64,000 bases of DNA from Salinigranum halophilum (GCF_007004735.1 NZ_SSNL01000004.1:496001-560000), one strand, 5' to 3'; counted from the first letter of the stretch, positions 53,215 to 63,588 are shown. Numbers and translations are program-made. The notes: a model not told the origin generated them from the sequence alone.

Positions 53215-53493
53215 ATGTTCCAGCTCACCGGCTTCCAACGTGACCTCCTGTACGTTATCGCCTCACTCGACCGGCCGTCCGGACAGGCAGTCAAAGAACT
53301 CTTCGAGGAGGACGTCGGCGAGGTCAACCACGGCCGACTCTATCCGAACCTCGACACCCTCGTGAACCGCTCGCTGGTCGACAAGGGACAGCTCGACCGA
53401 CGGACCAACTACTACGAGATCACGGACCGGGGGCTCGAGATGATACGCGAACGACGAGCGTGGGAGAACCGCATGGTCGACTTCCTCGAGTGA
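53215..53493 (+). CDS. PadR-family transcriptional regulator (short)
   Basis: A 92-residue winged-helix protein covering only the PadR DNA-binding domain. Landmarks are LTGFQRDLLYVIASLDRPSG, the recognition part VNHGRLYPNLDTLVNRSLVD and YYEITDRGLEMI. Full PadR regulators carry a C-terminal helical dimerisation domain, which is absent here; single-domain forms are frequent in haloarchaea. No neighbour indicates the ligand. Confidence 0.85.
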   Translation: MFQLTGFQRDLLYVIASLDRPSGQAVKELFEEDVGEVNHGRLYPNLDTLVNRSLVDKGQLDRRTNYYEITDRGLEMIRERRAWENRMVDFLE

Positions 53494-53574
53494 CTCGTCG
53501 ACGGGGAGCGGGCATCCGGCCGCTGTCGTGGCCTCCGAACAGCGCGTCGTCTGTTCTCGACGACTGCTGAGCCA

Positions 53575-53919
53575 TCACCGGTCGTGCCGACGACGACGGA
53601 GAGCGAGTTCTGTGCCGACGACGACGGCGAAGAACAGTCCCCACATCGCGAGCGACCGTCGCGGGTCGTCACCGGGGTCAGAACGGTCGATGAGCCGGTG
53701 GAACCAGAACACGTCCGCGAACGCGGAGTCGTGAAGCGCACGCCACTGCGTCTGGAGCGTCGGAACCCTGTCGAGCGCGTGGTGGCCGTCGGGGAGAACA
53801 GCCCAGAACGCGCTCGCGACGACGACGACACCCCGGTACCGCGTCCCAGGCGCGACGAGGAACAGGACGAGCACCGTCGTGATACCCGCGACACCGACGT
53901 GAACACCCCACAGAGACAC
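53575..53919 (-). CDS. Small membrane protein, haloarchaeal hypothetical
   Basis: A 114-residue protein with two hydrophobic helices at the N-terminal half (about 8-48), then AVLPDGHHALDRVP, a mostly polar middle and a third helix near 90-105. The PDGHH motif resembles the metal-site Asp/His patch of YdjM-like proteins, but the similarity is weak. It is 50 nt from the MATE gene's stop in the same direction. Function unknown. Confidence 0.6.
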   Translation of the reverse strand: MSLWGVHVGVAGITTVLVLFLVAPGTRYRGVVVVASAFWAVLPDGHHALDRVPTLQTQWRALHDSAFADVFWFHRLIDRSDPGDDPRRSLAMWGLFFAVVVGTELALRRRRHDR

Positions 53920-53969
53920 GAGACGTCATTCGCTCCCGGGACACATAAGCGGACGGCACCGCGGTCGGC

Positions 53970-55409
53970 TCAGTCCTGTCCGACCCGCTCGCCCTGGTCG
54001 GGGCGGTAGCCACGACTCACCGCCTTCCAGGTGCCCGCGCGGAAGCGGGCGTAGTTGACGACCATCGGAACGAACGTCTCGGCGACGAGCGCGGCCATGA
54101 GTCCGAGGACACCCCACGCCGTCACCGTGCCGAGCCACGCGAGCGGCAGGGCGACGAGATAGAGCCCGCCGAGCGTCGCGAGGAACGGGACCCGCGTGTC
54201 GCCGGCCCCGCGGAGCGTTCCGGTGACGGAGCCGTCGATGCCGAGTGCGACGACGCTCACGGCGGCGACACGGACGAACCGGGTGGTCGTCGCCACCCCC
54301 TCACCGTCGACGAACACCCGGGCGATGGGTTCGGCGAAGCCGAGGACGAGGACGGCGACGGAGACGTAGACGAGACACGAGAGCTTGGTTATCTCCCAGC
54401 CGTACGCGGCCGCGGTAGCTTCGTCGCCGCGGCCGAGCGACTGGCCGACGAGGGTCGAGGTGGCGATGGAGAACCCCCAGCCGAAGCTGTCGAGGAGCGC
54501 GCGGACCTGCCGGGCGACACCGATTGCAGCGACCACGAGCGGGCCGAAGACGGCCGCGAGGGCCAACAGCGGGAAGACGACGGCGGCCTGGGCGATGCGG
54601 CGTGCGACGAGCGGCGTCGCGATGCTGAGGAGCTGCCTGAAGAGGTCACGGTCGGGCCGCGCGTCGAACCGGACGGGGATGGGGCTGGCGCCGCTCACTC
54701 CCTGTCGTGGGAGGTACGCGCGCCCGGACATCCCCCAGGCGAAGGCGACGGCGACGAACACCGTCGAGAGCGTCGTCCCGATGGCGGCCCCGGCGACGCC
54801 GTACCCGAGGCCGAGGACGAGCCCCGCACTGAGGACGATGTTGAGCACGGCTCCCGTCGCCCGGAGCGCCATCGGCGTCAGCGTGTCACCGACGCCCGCG
54901 TAGGTCCGCGAGGCGACGAGGTTGAGCGCCTCGAACACGAGTCCGGGCGCGACGACCGCGAGGTACGTCGCGCCGTAGGTCAGCGTCCGCGCGTCGTTTC
55001 CGAGCAGTTCGACGAGCGGGCGCGCACCGAACACGAAGAGGACGACGAGCGGGAGCGAGGCGACGGTGGCGACGATGAGGCTGGCTTCGACGGCGCGGGC
55101 GGCGCGGGTGGAGTCGCCCCCGCCGTAGTTCTGTGAGACGAGGGCGATGGTGCCGCCGGACAGCCCGATGAACGCGAACTTGCCGACCGTCCAGTAGGCG
55201 TTGGCGACGGTGAGGCCCGCGACGGCCGTCGGCCCGATGGCGAGGCCGACGACGGCCAGGTCGACGGTCCGCTTCGACATGATGGCGAACCCCGTGAGGA
55301 TGCGCGGCCACGCGAGGTCCGTCGTCTCGCGGAGCCGCGTCTCCTCGATGACGCCCGCGCGGGCGAGCAGACCGGCCAGCACGGTCAACAGTCGGTGGAG
55401 GGCGCTCAC
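53970..55409 (-). CDS. MATE-family efflux transporter
   Basis: A 479-residue membrane protein with about 12 helices in two homologous halves, typical of MATE cation-coupled drug exporters. Family features are AWPRILTGFAIMSKRTVDLA at the first helix, SQNYGGGDSTRAARAVEASL (first half) and VGQSLGRGDEATAAAYGWE in the second half. Expected to expel cationic compounds using a Na+ or H+ gradient. Not linked to the glycan genes. Upstream is the 55549 gene, divergent. Confidence 0.92.
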   Translation of the reverse strand: MSALHRLLTVLAGLLARAGVIEETRLRETTDLAWPRILTGFAIMSKRTVDLAVVGLAIGPTAVAGLTVANAYWTVGKFAFIGLSGGTIALVSQNYGGGDSTRAARAVEASLIVATVASLPLVVLFVFGARPLVELLGNDARTLTYGATYLAVVAPGLVFEALNLVASRTYAGVGDTLTPMALRATGAVLNIVLSAGLVLGLGYGVAGAAIGTTLSTVFVAVAFAWGMSGRAYLPRQGVSGASPIPVRFDARPDRDLFRQLLSIATPLVARRIAQAAVVFPLLALAAVFGPLVVAAIGVARQVRALLDSFGWGFSIATSTLVGQSLGRGDEATAAAYGWEITKLSCLVYVSVAVLVLGFAEPIARVFVDGEGVATTTRFVRVAAVSVVALGIDGSVTGTLRGAGDTRVPFLATLGGLYLVALPLAWLGTVTAWGVLGLMAALVAETFVPMVVNYARFRAGTWKAVSRGYRPDQGERVGQD

Positions 55410-55548
55410 GACAGCGTGTTCGAGAGGAGCGTGAAACCGGTTTTCATCCGTCGGTCCGGTGGCCGTTCGACGGCGACGTCGACCGGTTCGTCCGCGACCG
55501 CCGATACGGACAAGTCGGTCCCCGCCCTCGTTCGGACGAGGAGAGCCG

Positions 55549-55905
55549 ATGAATCACGTCCCGAACGAGGCGCTCGCCGCGCTCGAGCGGTTCGGCGACG
55601 GCGTCCTGACCGGCGCGGTGCCCCCGGTCGCCGTCCGCCTCCGCTCTGACCTCCGCCTTCGCGTCGACGGCGGCCCGGCGGTGCTGGAGACGGGGACGGC
55701 TCGCGTCGCGTTCCACCTCGACCACGGCCGCCGTGAGGCGACGCTGCGGGGGTACGGCTCGTTCGTACAGACCATCGCCGACGGTGTCGACGAGACGCTC
55801 CGGGCGTGGGGCGTCGAGCCCCCGCCGGCGTATCGTCTCGAGGGGACCGACGGTGGGTGGCTCGTCTTCGCGGGTACCGCACAGGTACTCGCCGTCTCGG
55901 ACTGA
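55549..55905 (+). CDS. Conserved haloarchaeal hypothetical protein, 118 residues
   Basis: A small soluble protein with N-terminal EALAALERFGDGVLTGAVPP and a strand-rich middle (VRLRSDLRLRVDGGPAVLET), giving a predicted alpha+beta fold with no known domain. An in-frame extension to 55459 is Arg/Pro-rich and unlikely to be translated; the ATG at 55549 follows a GAGAG stretch. It stands 99 nt before the aglF-like gene on the same strand. No function can be suggested. Confidence 0.6.
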   Translation: MNHVPNEALAALERFGDGVLTGAVPPVAVRLRSDLRLRVDGGPAVLETGTARVAFHLDHGRREATLRGYGSFVQTIADGVDETLRAWGVEPPPAYRLEGTDGGWLVFAGTAQVLAVSD

Positions 55906-56004
55906 GGCCGGTCACAGCGGGCAGGCGGCGCGCCGTCGTGTCTCGACAGAGACACGTCTCGGCAATCAAGGGATTGATACGGGGTGAGCGGGATAGCCCA
56001 AGCG

Positions 56005-56730
56005 ATGAAAGCTGTCGTACTCGCCGCAGGGAAGGGGACTCGTCTGCGACCGCTCACCGACGAGAAGCCGAAGGGGATGGTTGAGGTCGACGGAAAACCG
56101 ATTCTCACCCACTGTCTGGACAAACTCATCGACCTCGGTGCCGAGGAGTTCGTCGTCGTCGTCGGCTACATGAAAGAGAAGATCATCCAGTACTACGGCG
56201 ACGAGTATGAGGGTGTGCCCATCACCTACAGCCACCAGCGCGAGCAGAACGGGCTCGCCCACGCGTTGCTCACCGTCGAGGACCACATCGACGACGACTT
56301 CATGCTCATTCTCGGCGACAACATCTTCAACGCGAACCTCAAGGACGTCGTCCGCCGGCAGCAAGAAGACCGCGCCGACGCGGCGTTCCTCGTCGAGGAG
56401 GTGCCGTGGGAAGACGCCTCTCGGTACGGGGTCTGTGACACCAACAAGTACGGCGAGATCGTCGAGGTCATCGAGAAGCCCGACGACCCGCCGTCGAACC
56501 TGGTGATGACCGGATTCTACACCTTCACGCCCGCCATCTTCCACGCCTGTCACCTCGTCCAGCCCTCGAACCGCGGCGAGTACGAGATCAGTGAGGCCAT
56601 CGACCTGCTCATCCGCTCGGGGCGGACCATCGACGCCATCAAACTGGAGGGGTGGCGGATGGACATCGGCTACCCCGAGGACAGAGACGAGGCCGAGAAG
56701 CGACTCCAAGAGGCGCGCGAGGCGGAGTAA
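56005..56730 (+). CDS. aglF: UTP-glucose-1-phosphate uridylyltransferase-like nucleotidyltransferase (AglF)
   Basis: A 241-residue sugar-nucleotidyltransferase that makes UDP-glucose-type donors for protein glycosylation. The signature GKGTRLRPLTDEKPKGM is at 9-25, the EVPWEDASRYGVC loop and IEKPDDPPSNLVMTGFYTF in the middle, and WRMDIGYPEDRDEAEKRLQE at the end, all as in AglF of haloarchaea. From the family (Haloferax volcanii AglF) it should act on glucose-1-phosphate with UTP. It is outside the main glycan cluster but would feed it. The ATG at 56005 is preferred to the in-frame start at 55984. Confidence 0.92.
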   Translation: MKAVVLAAGKGTRLRPLTDEKPKGMVEVDGKPILTHCLDKLIDLGAEEFVVVVGYMKEKIIQYYGDEYEGVPITYSHQREQNGLAHALLTVEDHIDDDFMLILGDNIFNANLKDVVRRQQEDRADAAFLVEEVPWEDASRYGVCDTNKYGEIVEVIEKPDDPPSNLVMTGFYTFTPAIFHACHLVQPSNRGEYEISEAIDLLIRSGRTIDAIKLEGWRMDIGYPEDRDEAEKRLQEAREAE

Positions 56731-56797
56731 CGCCGACGTCGTCGCATCTCCCGCACCAGCGCAGCCAGGTTCGCTCCGGGTCGTTCCACACCAGGCG

Positions 56798-58018
56798 TCA
56801 CGCGTCAGCCACGGCGCTGGCGCGACGCCACGCCCAGACGCCGAGACCGAGCGCGCCGACGCCGGCCACGCCCGCCGCGGCACCGAACACGCCGCGAACG
56901 CCGACGAGCGGGACGAGCGGGCCGAAGAGAAGCGGCGAGAGGAACTGCCCGGTGTACCCGAACGACGCGATGTACGAACTGAACTGCCCCGTCTTCTCGG
57001 CGGGCGCGAACCGCTCGACCCAGGCGAACGTCGACGGGAACACCAGTCCGACGCCGAGTCCGAGCAGGACGACGGGGACGACGGCCCCGGCGCGCGTCTC
57101 GACGACTGCGGCGAGGGCGAACCCGACAGTCCAGCACACGAGCGCGACGAGAACCAGTGTCGAACGGGCGGCGCGGTCGACGAGTCGATCGTAGCCGACG
57201 GCCGCGACGCCACCCGCAGCACCGTTCGCGGCGAGGTAGAGGCTGATCGCGAACGAGGACGACACGCCGACGCGGGAGAGGAACTGCGGGTAGAACACCA
57301 CGACGACGTACAGTAACGCGTTCGCGCCGAACGCGAGGAGATACACGAGCGGCAGCCCTGGTCGGTCGCGGAACGTCGCGAGCGTCGCGGCGAGCCGCGT
57401 CGACAGGCTCGCTCTGGACCCCGCGCTGCCTCCGGCTTCGCTCGTCCCGTCCGGTGTCGACCGCGTCTCGGGGACCGTCGCCGCGGCGACGAGTCCGAGC
57501 GGGAGCGCGACGAGGTAGATACCGAACGGGACGTTCCACGCGACGACACCGGCCGCCCCGCCCACGAGCGGCCAGACGGCCGCACCGAGGCTGTTCGCGC
57601 TGCTCCGGTAGCCGAGGGCGCGTTCCATCGCCTGCCCCTCGTACAGGTCGTAGATGAGGACTGTCACCGCGGTGTAGACGGCCGCTGTCCCGACGCCGAG
57701 GACGACGCGAGACGCGAGCAGCGGGCCGAAGCCGTCGGCCACGAACCCCGCGCCGCCGCCGAGTCCGTAGACGACGAGGCCGCCGACGAACGGGCGACGG
57801 GGGCCGACCCGGTCGACGAGCGCACCCACCAGCGGGCTCGCGAGGACAATCACCCCGCCGTGTGTCGTGATGATGAGGCCGGCCGCCGTCCCCGAGACAC
57901 CGAGTTCGCGCTGAATCTGCGGGACGACGGGCGCGACGATAGCGCCGGCCATGACGGTCAGCGTCGCAGCCGCGACGATGACCCACAGCTCTCGTCCGTG
58001 TGTCGTCGAGGGAGCCAC
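56798..58018 (-). CDS. MFS transporter (drug/H+ antiporter type)
   Basis: A 406-residue major-facilitator carrier with 12 predicted helices. The loop after helix 2 carries the family motif as GALVDRVGPRRPFVGG (about 61-76). Helix 5 has RSSANSLGAAVWPLVGG, resembling the antiporter motif C region. Begins at a GTG (58018). Convergent with aglF (67 nt). Substrate not predictable; multidrug or sugar efflux are possible. Confidence 0.88.
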   Translation of the reverse strand: MAPSTTHGRELWVIVAAATLTVMAGAIVAPVVPQIQRELGVSGTAAGLIITTHGGVIVLASPLVGALVDRVGPRRPFVGGLVVYGLGGGAGFVADGFGPLLASRVVLGVGTAAVYTAVTVLIYDLYEGQAMERALGYRSSANSLGAAVWPLVGGAAGVVAWNVPFGIYLVALPLGLVAAATVPETRSTPDGTSEAGGSAGSRASLSTRLAATLATFRDRPGLPLVYLLAFGANALLYVVVVFYPQFLSRVGVSSSFAISLYLAANGAAGGVAAVGYDRLVDRAARSTLVLVALVCWTVGFALAAVVETRAGAVVPVVLLGLGVGLVFPSTFAWVERFAPAEKTGQFSSYIASFGYTGQFLSPLLFGPLVPLVGVRGVFGAAAGVAGVGALGLGVWAWRRASAVADA

Positions 58019-58301
58019 ACGCGACGGGTGGGAGGCGATCGGCTGGAGTGTTACGATTCACGCACGGCGACGGGCCAGGACCCACCGCGAGCCTTCCGGT
58101 GGAGTCTCCGAGCCGCTCCGGTCATCAAGCGTGATAGCCGGCGGCGAACGCTTACAAGGGTCCGCGAGGTCACCCCGGTAGGGATAGCGGACGGGCGCCA
58201 CTCGAAACGAGGACGTTTCGACTGACGACCATGCATCGTTCGCCCCACGCTGTCCCGCTCGGCTCACCCTGCCGAGTCACCGCTCAGAGACCCCGTCGAG
58301 G

Positions 58302-59303
<1,002 letters not shown>

Positions 59304-59479
59304 ACCACGGCCGTCGCGCGCCGTCCGCAAAACTGTGTGTGTCGGTCTCGGCTGGTCTGTTCGGCTCGAATACGACAGCGAGCGTGCTCGGCTGGTGCGT
59401 CGCTGTCGGCAGTGTGAGCGCCCTATCGTCGACTCCCGGTTTGTTCCGAAACGACCAGGGGACACAGAGGCCGGCCACC

Positions 59480-59941
59480 TCACTCGCCGGACGTCTCGTC
59501 TTCGAACTGTCCCGCCCAGACGTCGTCGTCGGGTCCTACCTCGCTCCAGTCCCCGTAGGTGCTCTCGAGGAGTTCGAGCACCGTGTCCGCGAGGTCCGTC
59601 AGTTCCGCCGTCACCCGCGCCGCGAACTCGCCCCCGTCCGCCCAGGCGTCAGGGGGAGGCGGCACCTCCGCGCGGAGTCGCTCCTCGGCGGGGTCCCAGT
59701 AGAAGTCCAGCGCCGTGAACAGCCCCGCGTCGTTGACGGTTCGATACTCCGCCTCCGAGAGGTCCGCGTACGCGGCCCACTCGTTGAACGCCTCCTCCCA
59801 CGCCCCGTCGAGCAGCACGTCCTCGACGGCCTCGCGGTAGCGGTCGGCCTCGTCCCCGCCGGCCTCATCGGGGTCGACGTCGGCGGGCAGGCCACGGTTC
59901 GTCAGGTCCGGGGGGGTCGGTGTCTCCACGTCGAGTGCCAT
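59480..59941 (-). CDS. Conserved acidic haloarchaeal hypothetical protein
   Basis: A 153-residue highly acidic soluble protein. It has no recognised domain. Helical predictions dominate, with YREAVEDVLLDGAWEEAFNE and LTDLADTVLELLESTYGDW as amphipathic stretches. It is codirectional with and 176 nt upstream of the aldo/keto reductase. Function cannot be inferred. Confidence 0.6.
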   Translation of the reverse strand: MALDVETPTPPDLTNRGLPADVDPDEAGGDEADRYREAVEDVLLDGAWEEAFNEWAAYADLSEAEYRTVNDAGLFTALDFYWDPAEERLRAEVPPPPDAWADGGEFAARVTAELTDLADTVLELLESTYGDWSEVGPDDDVWAGQFEDETSGE

Positions 59942-60053
59942 AGCACAGAGTTGTCAGACGAGAATAAATATGTGGCCGCCCCTCGCCGACGGGTCGGGTG
60001 TCCCGTACGGATGGGCGCGGCTGGGACGGGAGTCGACGCGCCGCAGCGCCTCG

Positions 60054-60674
60054 TTAGTCGAGGTAGCGCATCGCCTCGTCGTCCGACACCTGCGTGAACG
60101 ACGCGTAGAACTGCCCGACGGCCATGAACGAGGGTGGCGTCTCCACGCAGAGGACCTCGTCTGCCTCCGCGCCGAGCCGCTCGATCGTATCCGGGGGGCC
60201 GACGGGGACGGCGAGGACGACGCGCGCCGCGCCCGCCTCACGAATCTGGCGCAGGCACGCGATCGTCGTGGCACCGGTCGCGACCCCGTCGTCGACGACG
60301 ACGACGGTCTTGTCGTGCAGGTCGAGCGGAGGTCGGTCGCCCCGATAGCGGTCGACTTTCTCCTGTGCGGCCGCGCGCTCGCGTTCGATGGCGTCGTCGA
60401 CGTACGACTCGTCGACGCCGAGTTGGTCGATGTACTCGTCGTTCAAGAAGACCGTCCCGTCGGACGCGACGGCCCCGATAGCGAACTCGGGGTTGCCCGG
60501 CGCGCCGAGCTTCCGGGCCGCGACGATGTCGAGCGGGACCGCCAAGGCGTCGGCGACGGCGCGCCCCACCGGGAGGCCACCGCGCGGAATCGCCAACACG
60601 ACGTCGGCCTCGACGTCGTGGCCCTCGATGAGGTCGGCGAGCTGTCGTCCCGCATCGGTGCGGTCGTCAAACAT
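60054..60674 (-). CDS. Phosphoribosyltransferase family protein
   Basis: A 206-residue PRTase-fold protein. The PRPP motif is VVVVDDGVATGATT at 124-137 with the paired acidic residues, and the N-terminal VVLAIPRGGLPVGRAVAD stretch is typical of the PF00156 group found next to stress or dienelactone-hydrolase genes. No base-specific hood can be identified, so the substrate is open. The ATG at 60674 replaces a longer frame to 60785. Confidence 0.88.
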   Translation of the reverse strand: MFDDRTDAGRQLADLIEGHDVEADVVLAIPRGGLPVGRAVADALAVPLDIVAARKLGAPGNPEFAIGAVASDGTVFLNDEYIDQLGVDESYVDDAIERERAAAQEKVDRYRGDRPPLDLHDKTVVVVDDGVATGATTIACLRQIREAGAARVVLAVPVGPPDTIERLGAEADEVLCVETPPSFMAVGQFYASFTQVSDDEAMRYLD

Positions 60675-61030
60675 CGACGTGCCCTCCGGTCCACCGCCCA
60701 CCGCGTCCGCACCAGTGTCGGGAACGACGGCTCGCCGCCCCCGGTCGTTCCGCCTCGCACTCGTCTCGGCTCCGTGACTGGACACTCATGGACTCGTCTC
60801 CCCACAACACTTGGCGCGACGATGACAAATACGCACCGCCGTCGGCGGGGTGCGCACGCGCATCGGTCGCCCGCTGTGTCCGACGCCAGCTCCGATAAAT
60901 ATCACTAAGAGAGACTGTATCGGTTCGGATAACGGACTGCTGTGCGTGAGAGAGAGTCGTTTCAACGTCGTGAGAACCGACCGCAGATTTATGCGAACCA
61001 CCGTCGTATCAACTAAATGGGGTGAATGAC
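60675..61030. other. 356-nt intergenic region between divergent genes
   Basis: No gene seen. The right half holds the hsp20 promoter and a purine-rich stretch GTGAGAGAGAGTCG (60948-60961). The left part holds the start region of the phosphoribosyltransferase gene. Confidence 0.4.
60984..61024 (+). promoter_or_regulatory. hsp20 promoter box and Shine-Dalgarno
   Basis: AGATTTATGCG (60984-60994) is a TATA-like element about 40 nt before the ATG at 61031. GGGGTGA at 61018-61024 is a good Shine-Dalgarno, 6 nt before that ATG, and decides the start against the GTG at 61022. Confidence 0.5.
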
Positions 61031-61474
61031 ATGAACGAACGCACCAACCCGTTCGAGGAACTGGAGCGACTGTTCGACCGGATGAGCCGGCAGTTCGGGG
61101 AGGCGTCGACCCGGTGGGGTGGCATCGAGCCGTTCCAGGGGACGTCGCCGCTCGAGTCGATGGCTGTCGACCTCGTCGAACACGACGAGGAGTTCGTCGT
61201 GAGCGTCGACCTGCCGGGGTACGAGCGTGACGACGTCGACATCCAGGTCACGAACCACACACTCCGGATCGACGCCGAGCGCGAGGCCGCCGTCGACGAG
61301 GCGGAGGAGAACTACATCCGCCGCGAGCGGCGACACGAGTCCATGCAGCGGTCCATCCAACTGCCCGACGAGGTCGACACGGAGAACGTCGCGGCGACGA
61401 TGAAAAACGGCGTGCTGACCATCACGATGCCGAAGCTCGAGGTGGAAGCGGCCCGGCAGATCGAGATCGAGTGA
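61031..61474 (+). CDS. Small heat shock protein Hsp20 (alpha-crystallin domain)
   Basis: A 147-residue chaperone. The alpha-crystallin domain fills residues 48-147: MAVDLVEHDEEFVVSVDLPG, VTNHTLRIDAERE, the Arg-rich YIRRERRHE, and the C-terminal NGVLTITMPKLE. The N-terminal arm (NPFEELERLFDRMSRQF) sets oligomer assembly. It holds unfolded proteins during heat or salt stress, and the upstream promoter is probably heat-inducible. Its stop overlaps a possible GTG start of the VanZ-like gene by 4 nt. Confidence 0.94.
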   Translation: MNERTNPFEELERLFDRMSRQFGEASTRWGGIEPFQGTSPLESMAVDLVEHDEEFVVSVDLPGYERDDVDIQVTNHTLRIDAEREAAVDEAEENYIRRERRHESMQRSIQLPDEVDTENVAATMKNGVLTITMPKLEVEAARQIEIE

Positions 61475-61542
61475 GCGCCGCCGCCGACCTCGCTTCTTGC
61501 GACGACCCCGACAGCAAAGAGCCCAGAGCGCAGAGCGATGGT

Positions 61543-61929
61543 ATGGGTCGTCGCTGCTCGGAGTGGCTGTGTGCAGTCGGGCTCACACTCGTCCTCCTCG
61601 TCGCATCGCTCGTGCCGTCACCGCTCGAGCGACACCCGGAGTGGGAGTGGCTGGGGCCGGACAAGTTCTTGCACTTGGTGGGACACGCGGGGTACGCCGC
61701 GGTGCTCGCCGAGGCACTCAGTACGAGGCGGTGCTCTCGCGGGGAGGCCGCCGTCGGTGCGGTCTGTCTCTCGACAGTGCACAGCCTCGTCACGGGGCGA
61801 CTCCAGACGTACGTACCCGGCCGCGCGTTCGAGCCTGCCGACGTCGTCGCGGGCGTGTTGGGCTCGGTGCTCGCCGCCGCCGGCTGGTACGTCCAGACTG
61901 CCCCGGCCGGTTCGGAGACGTCCGGGTGA
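61543..61929 (+). CDS. VanZ-like membrane protein
   Basis: A 128-residue protein with three to four hydrophobic helices. The first (CAVGLTLVLLVASLVPS) and the motif PDKFLHLVGHAGYAAVLAEA identify the VanZ-like family. Its role is unknown; related proteins influence resistance to glycopeptides in bacteria, which is unlikely to apply here. A GTG at 61471 would extend it by 24 polar residues and overlap hsp20 by 4 nt; the internal ATG at 61543 gives a normal family start. Confidence 0.75.
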   Translation: MGRRCSEWLCAVGLTLVLLVASLVPSPLERHPEWEWLGPDKFLHLVGHAGYAAVLAEALSTRRCSRGEAAVGAVCLSTVHSLVTGRLQTYVPGRAFEPADVVAGVLGSVLAAAGWYVQTAPAGSETSG

Positions 61930-62008
61930 ACGGTCGGGTCGGACTCCGCCCACAGCTAACGCCGTGGGGCTCTGCCGGACATCCGCTGGTGAGTCCGGCC
62001 ACCGCCGC

Positions 62009-62446
62009 TCAGCCGTCCGTGTCTCCTCGGGTCCCCTCCCACCCGCCCGCGTCGACGACGGCGAACAGCTTCTGCCAGTTCTCGTCGTCCTCGGCCTCGG
62101 GGAGCTGGTTGCGGAGCTGCTGGAAGTCCGACGCCGGGACGAGCGTGGCCACCAGGTCGACGATGACCTGTGCGTGATACGCCGCCGTCGACGGGTCGAC
62201 CCCCTCGATGGCGGCGACCCGGTCGACGAATTCGTGCCAGTCGAACCGCTGGCTGTGTGTCTCGACGGCCCCGGTCAGGTACCAGTTGATCTCCATCGGG
62301 AGCGACGCCGCGAGGTCCTCCGCCCCGCCCGCCGGGATTCGCTGTCCCAGGGTCAAGAGCGTCGCTCGGATGGCGCGGACCGTCTCGCCGGTCCCGGGCA
62401 GTTCGAGTCGGTGCTGGACCGTGCCGGTGAACGTATCGAAATTCAT
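62009..62446 (-). CDS. DUF2267 domain protein
   Basis: A 145-residue soluble helical protein. The pattern VQHRLELPGTGETVRAIRAT, LTLGQRIPAGGAEDLAASLP and MEINWYLTG matches DUF2267, often found beside stress and phosphoribosyltransferase genes. Function unknown. It is a single gene on its strand. Confidence 0.85.
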   Translation of the reverse strand: MNFDTFTGTVQHRLELPGTGETVRAIRATLLTLGQRIPAGGAEDLAASLPMEINWYLTGAVETHSQRFDWHEFVDRVAAIEGVDPSTAAYHAQVIVDLVATLVPASDFQQLRNQLPEAEDDENWQKLFAVVDAGGWEGTRGDTDG

Positions 62447-62568
62447 ACACGGCTAGTTGACATCGAGGCGTCATTAATGTGCGCACGTGTGCCTTACGCA
62501 AGAGAGAGAGAGAGCGAGGCGCACGGCGTGACATCGCCGCGGCGTCAGCGGGCGGCGAGAGCGCGTCC

Positions 62569-63588
62569 TCAGCCGTCGGCCGTCGACGGGTCGCTCCGGA
62601 TCGCCCGTCTCCGTTCGGGAATCACGTCGAACGCCTCGTTCGTGTCGCCGAGGACCAACAGCGCGTAGTAGCGCAGGAACGTCTGGACCGGGACGGCGAC
62701 GAGCAGGGTGAGGACGAACAGCGCGACGACGAACAGCGCGACGGCGAGGCCGATGAGGACCCACCCCACGACGTGGACGACGCCGAGGAGGGCCCCACCG
62801 ACGAGGCCGACGATGGCGAGGGGGATGCCGACGGCGATCGCCCCGACCAGCGTCGCCAGCGCGGTGACGATACCGCCCGCGAGGGCCAACACGAGAGACA
62901 TGAACAGGTACGCGAGGTACTGCTTCCACTCGCGCCGCACCGTGGGCCAGAACCGCCGCCACGACGCGAGCACGCCGCGCGCTTCGAGCAGCATCACCGG
63001 GACGACGAACATCGTGGTGAAGCCGTCGAGGATGCCGCTGAGAATCACGACTAAGACGAGGACGGGCACGGCGAGGAACAAGAGGCCGAGCGCGGCGACC
63101 TCCCCACCCAGGAAGACGGGGGCGAACACGGCGACGAGGACGCCGCCGACCACGCCGATGGTGACGACCGAGAGGGCGAGTCGGAACCCGAAGAGGCGGA
63201 GGCCCTTCCGCCAGTGCTCGCGCCAGTACTGCCTGATGCTGACCGCCTCTTCTCGCAGGGACTGGACGAAGACGAACTCCATGACCGACCCCACGAAGAG
63301 AAAGCCGAGGAAGACGAGCGCGATGATGGCGATGATGGCCGCGATGATGGCGACCTCGGGGGTGCCCAGCGACGGGAGTTCGGGACTCGGCGTCGGGCCC
63401 GGCCCCGGGGTGCTGGGTGTCGACGGCGTGCTGCTCCCCGAGAACTGGAACGGGTTGAACCCACCGACGCCGCCGGTGAAAAAGAGGACGACGGCGAGTC
63501 GGAGCCACCGTCCCCGCTCGATGGGCCAGAGGAACTCTCTGGTGGCGTCGATGGCATCTTCGATGTCGTCGAGCGCATAGAGCGTCAT
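62569..63588 (-). CDS. DUF7544-like polytopic membrane protein
   Basis: A 339-residue membrane protein with seven to eight helices. The start TLYALDDIEDAIDATREFL, followed by WLRLAVVLFFTGGVGG, is typical of this haloarchaeal family. A Pro/Ser/Thr/Gly-rich external loop (about 55-85) precedes a cluster of long hydrophobic helices. No enzymatic motif. I chose the ATG at 63588; an upstream ATG at 63615 adds nine charged residues. Confidence 0.72.
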   Translation of the reverse strand: MTLYALDDIEDAIDATREFLWPIERGRWLRLAVVLFFTGGVGGFNPFQFSGSSTPSTPSTPGPGPTPSPELPSLGTPEVAIIAAIIAIIALVFLGFLFVGSVMEFVFVQSLREEAVSIRQYWREHWRKGLRLFGFRLALSVVTIGVVGGVLVAVFAPVFLGGEVAALGLLFLAVPVLVLVVILSGILDGFTTMFVVPVMLLEARGVLASWRRFWPTVRREWKQYLAYLFMSLVLALAGGIVTALATLVGAIAVGIPLAIVGLVGGALLGVVHVVGWVLIGLAVALFVVALFVLTLLVAVPVQTFLRYYALLVLGDTNEAFDVIPERRRAIRSDPSTADG

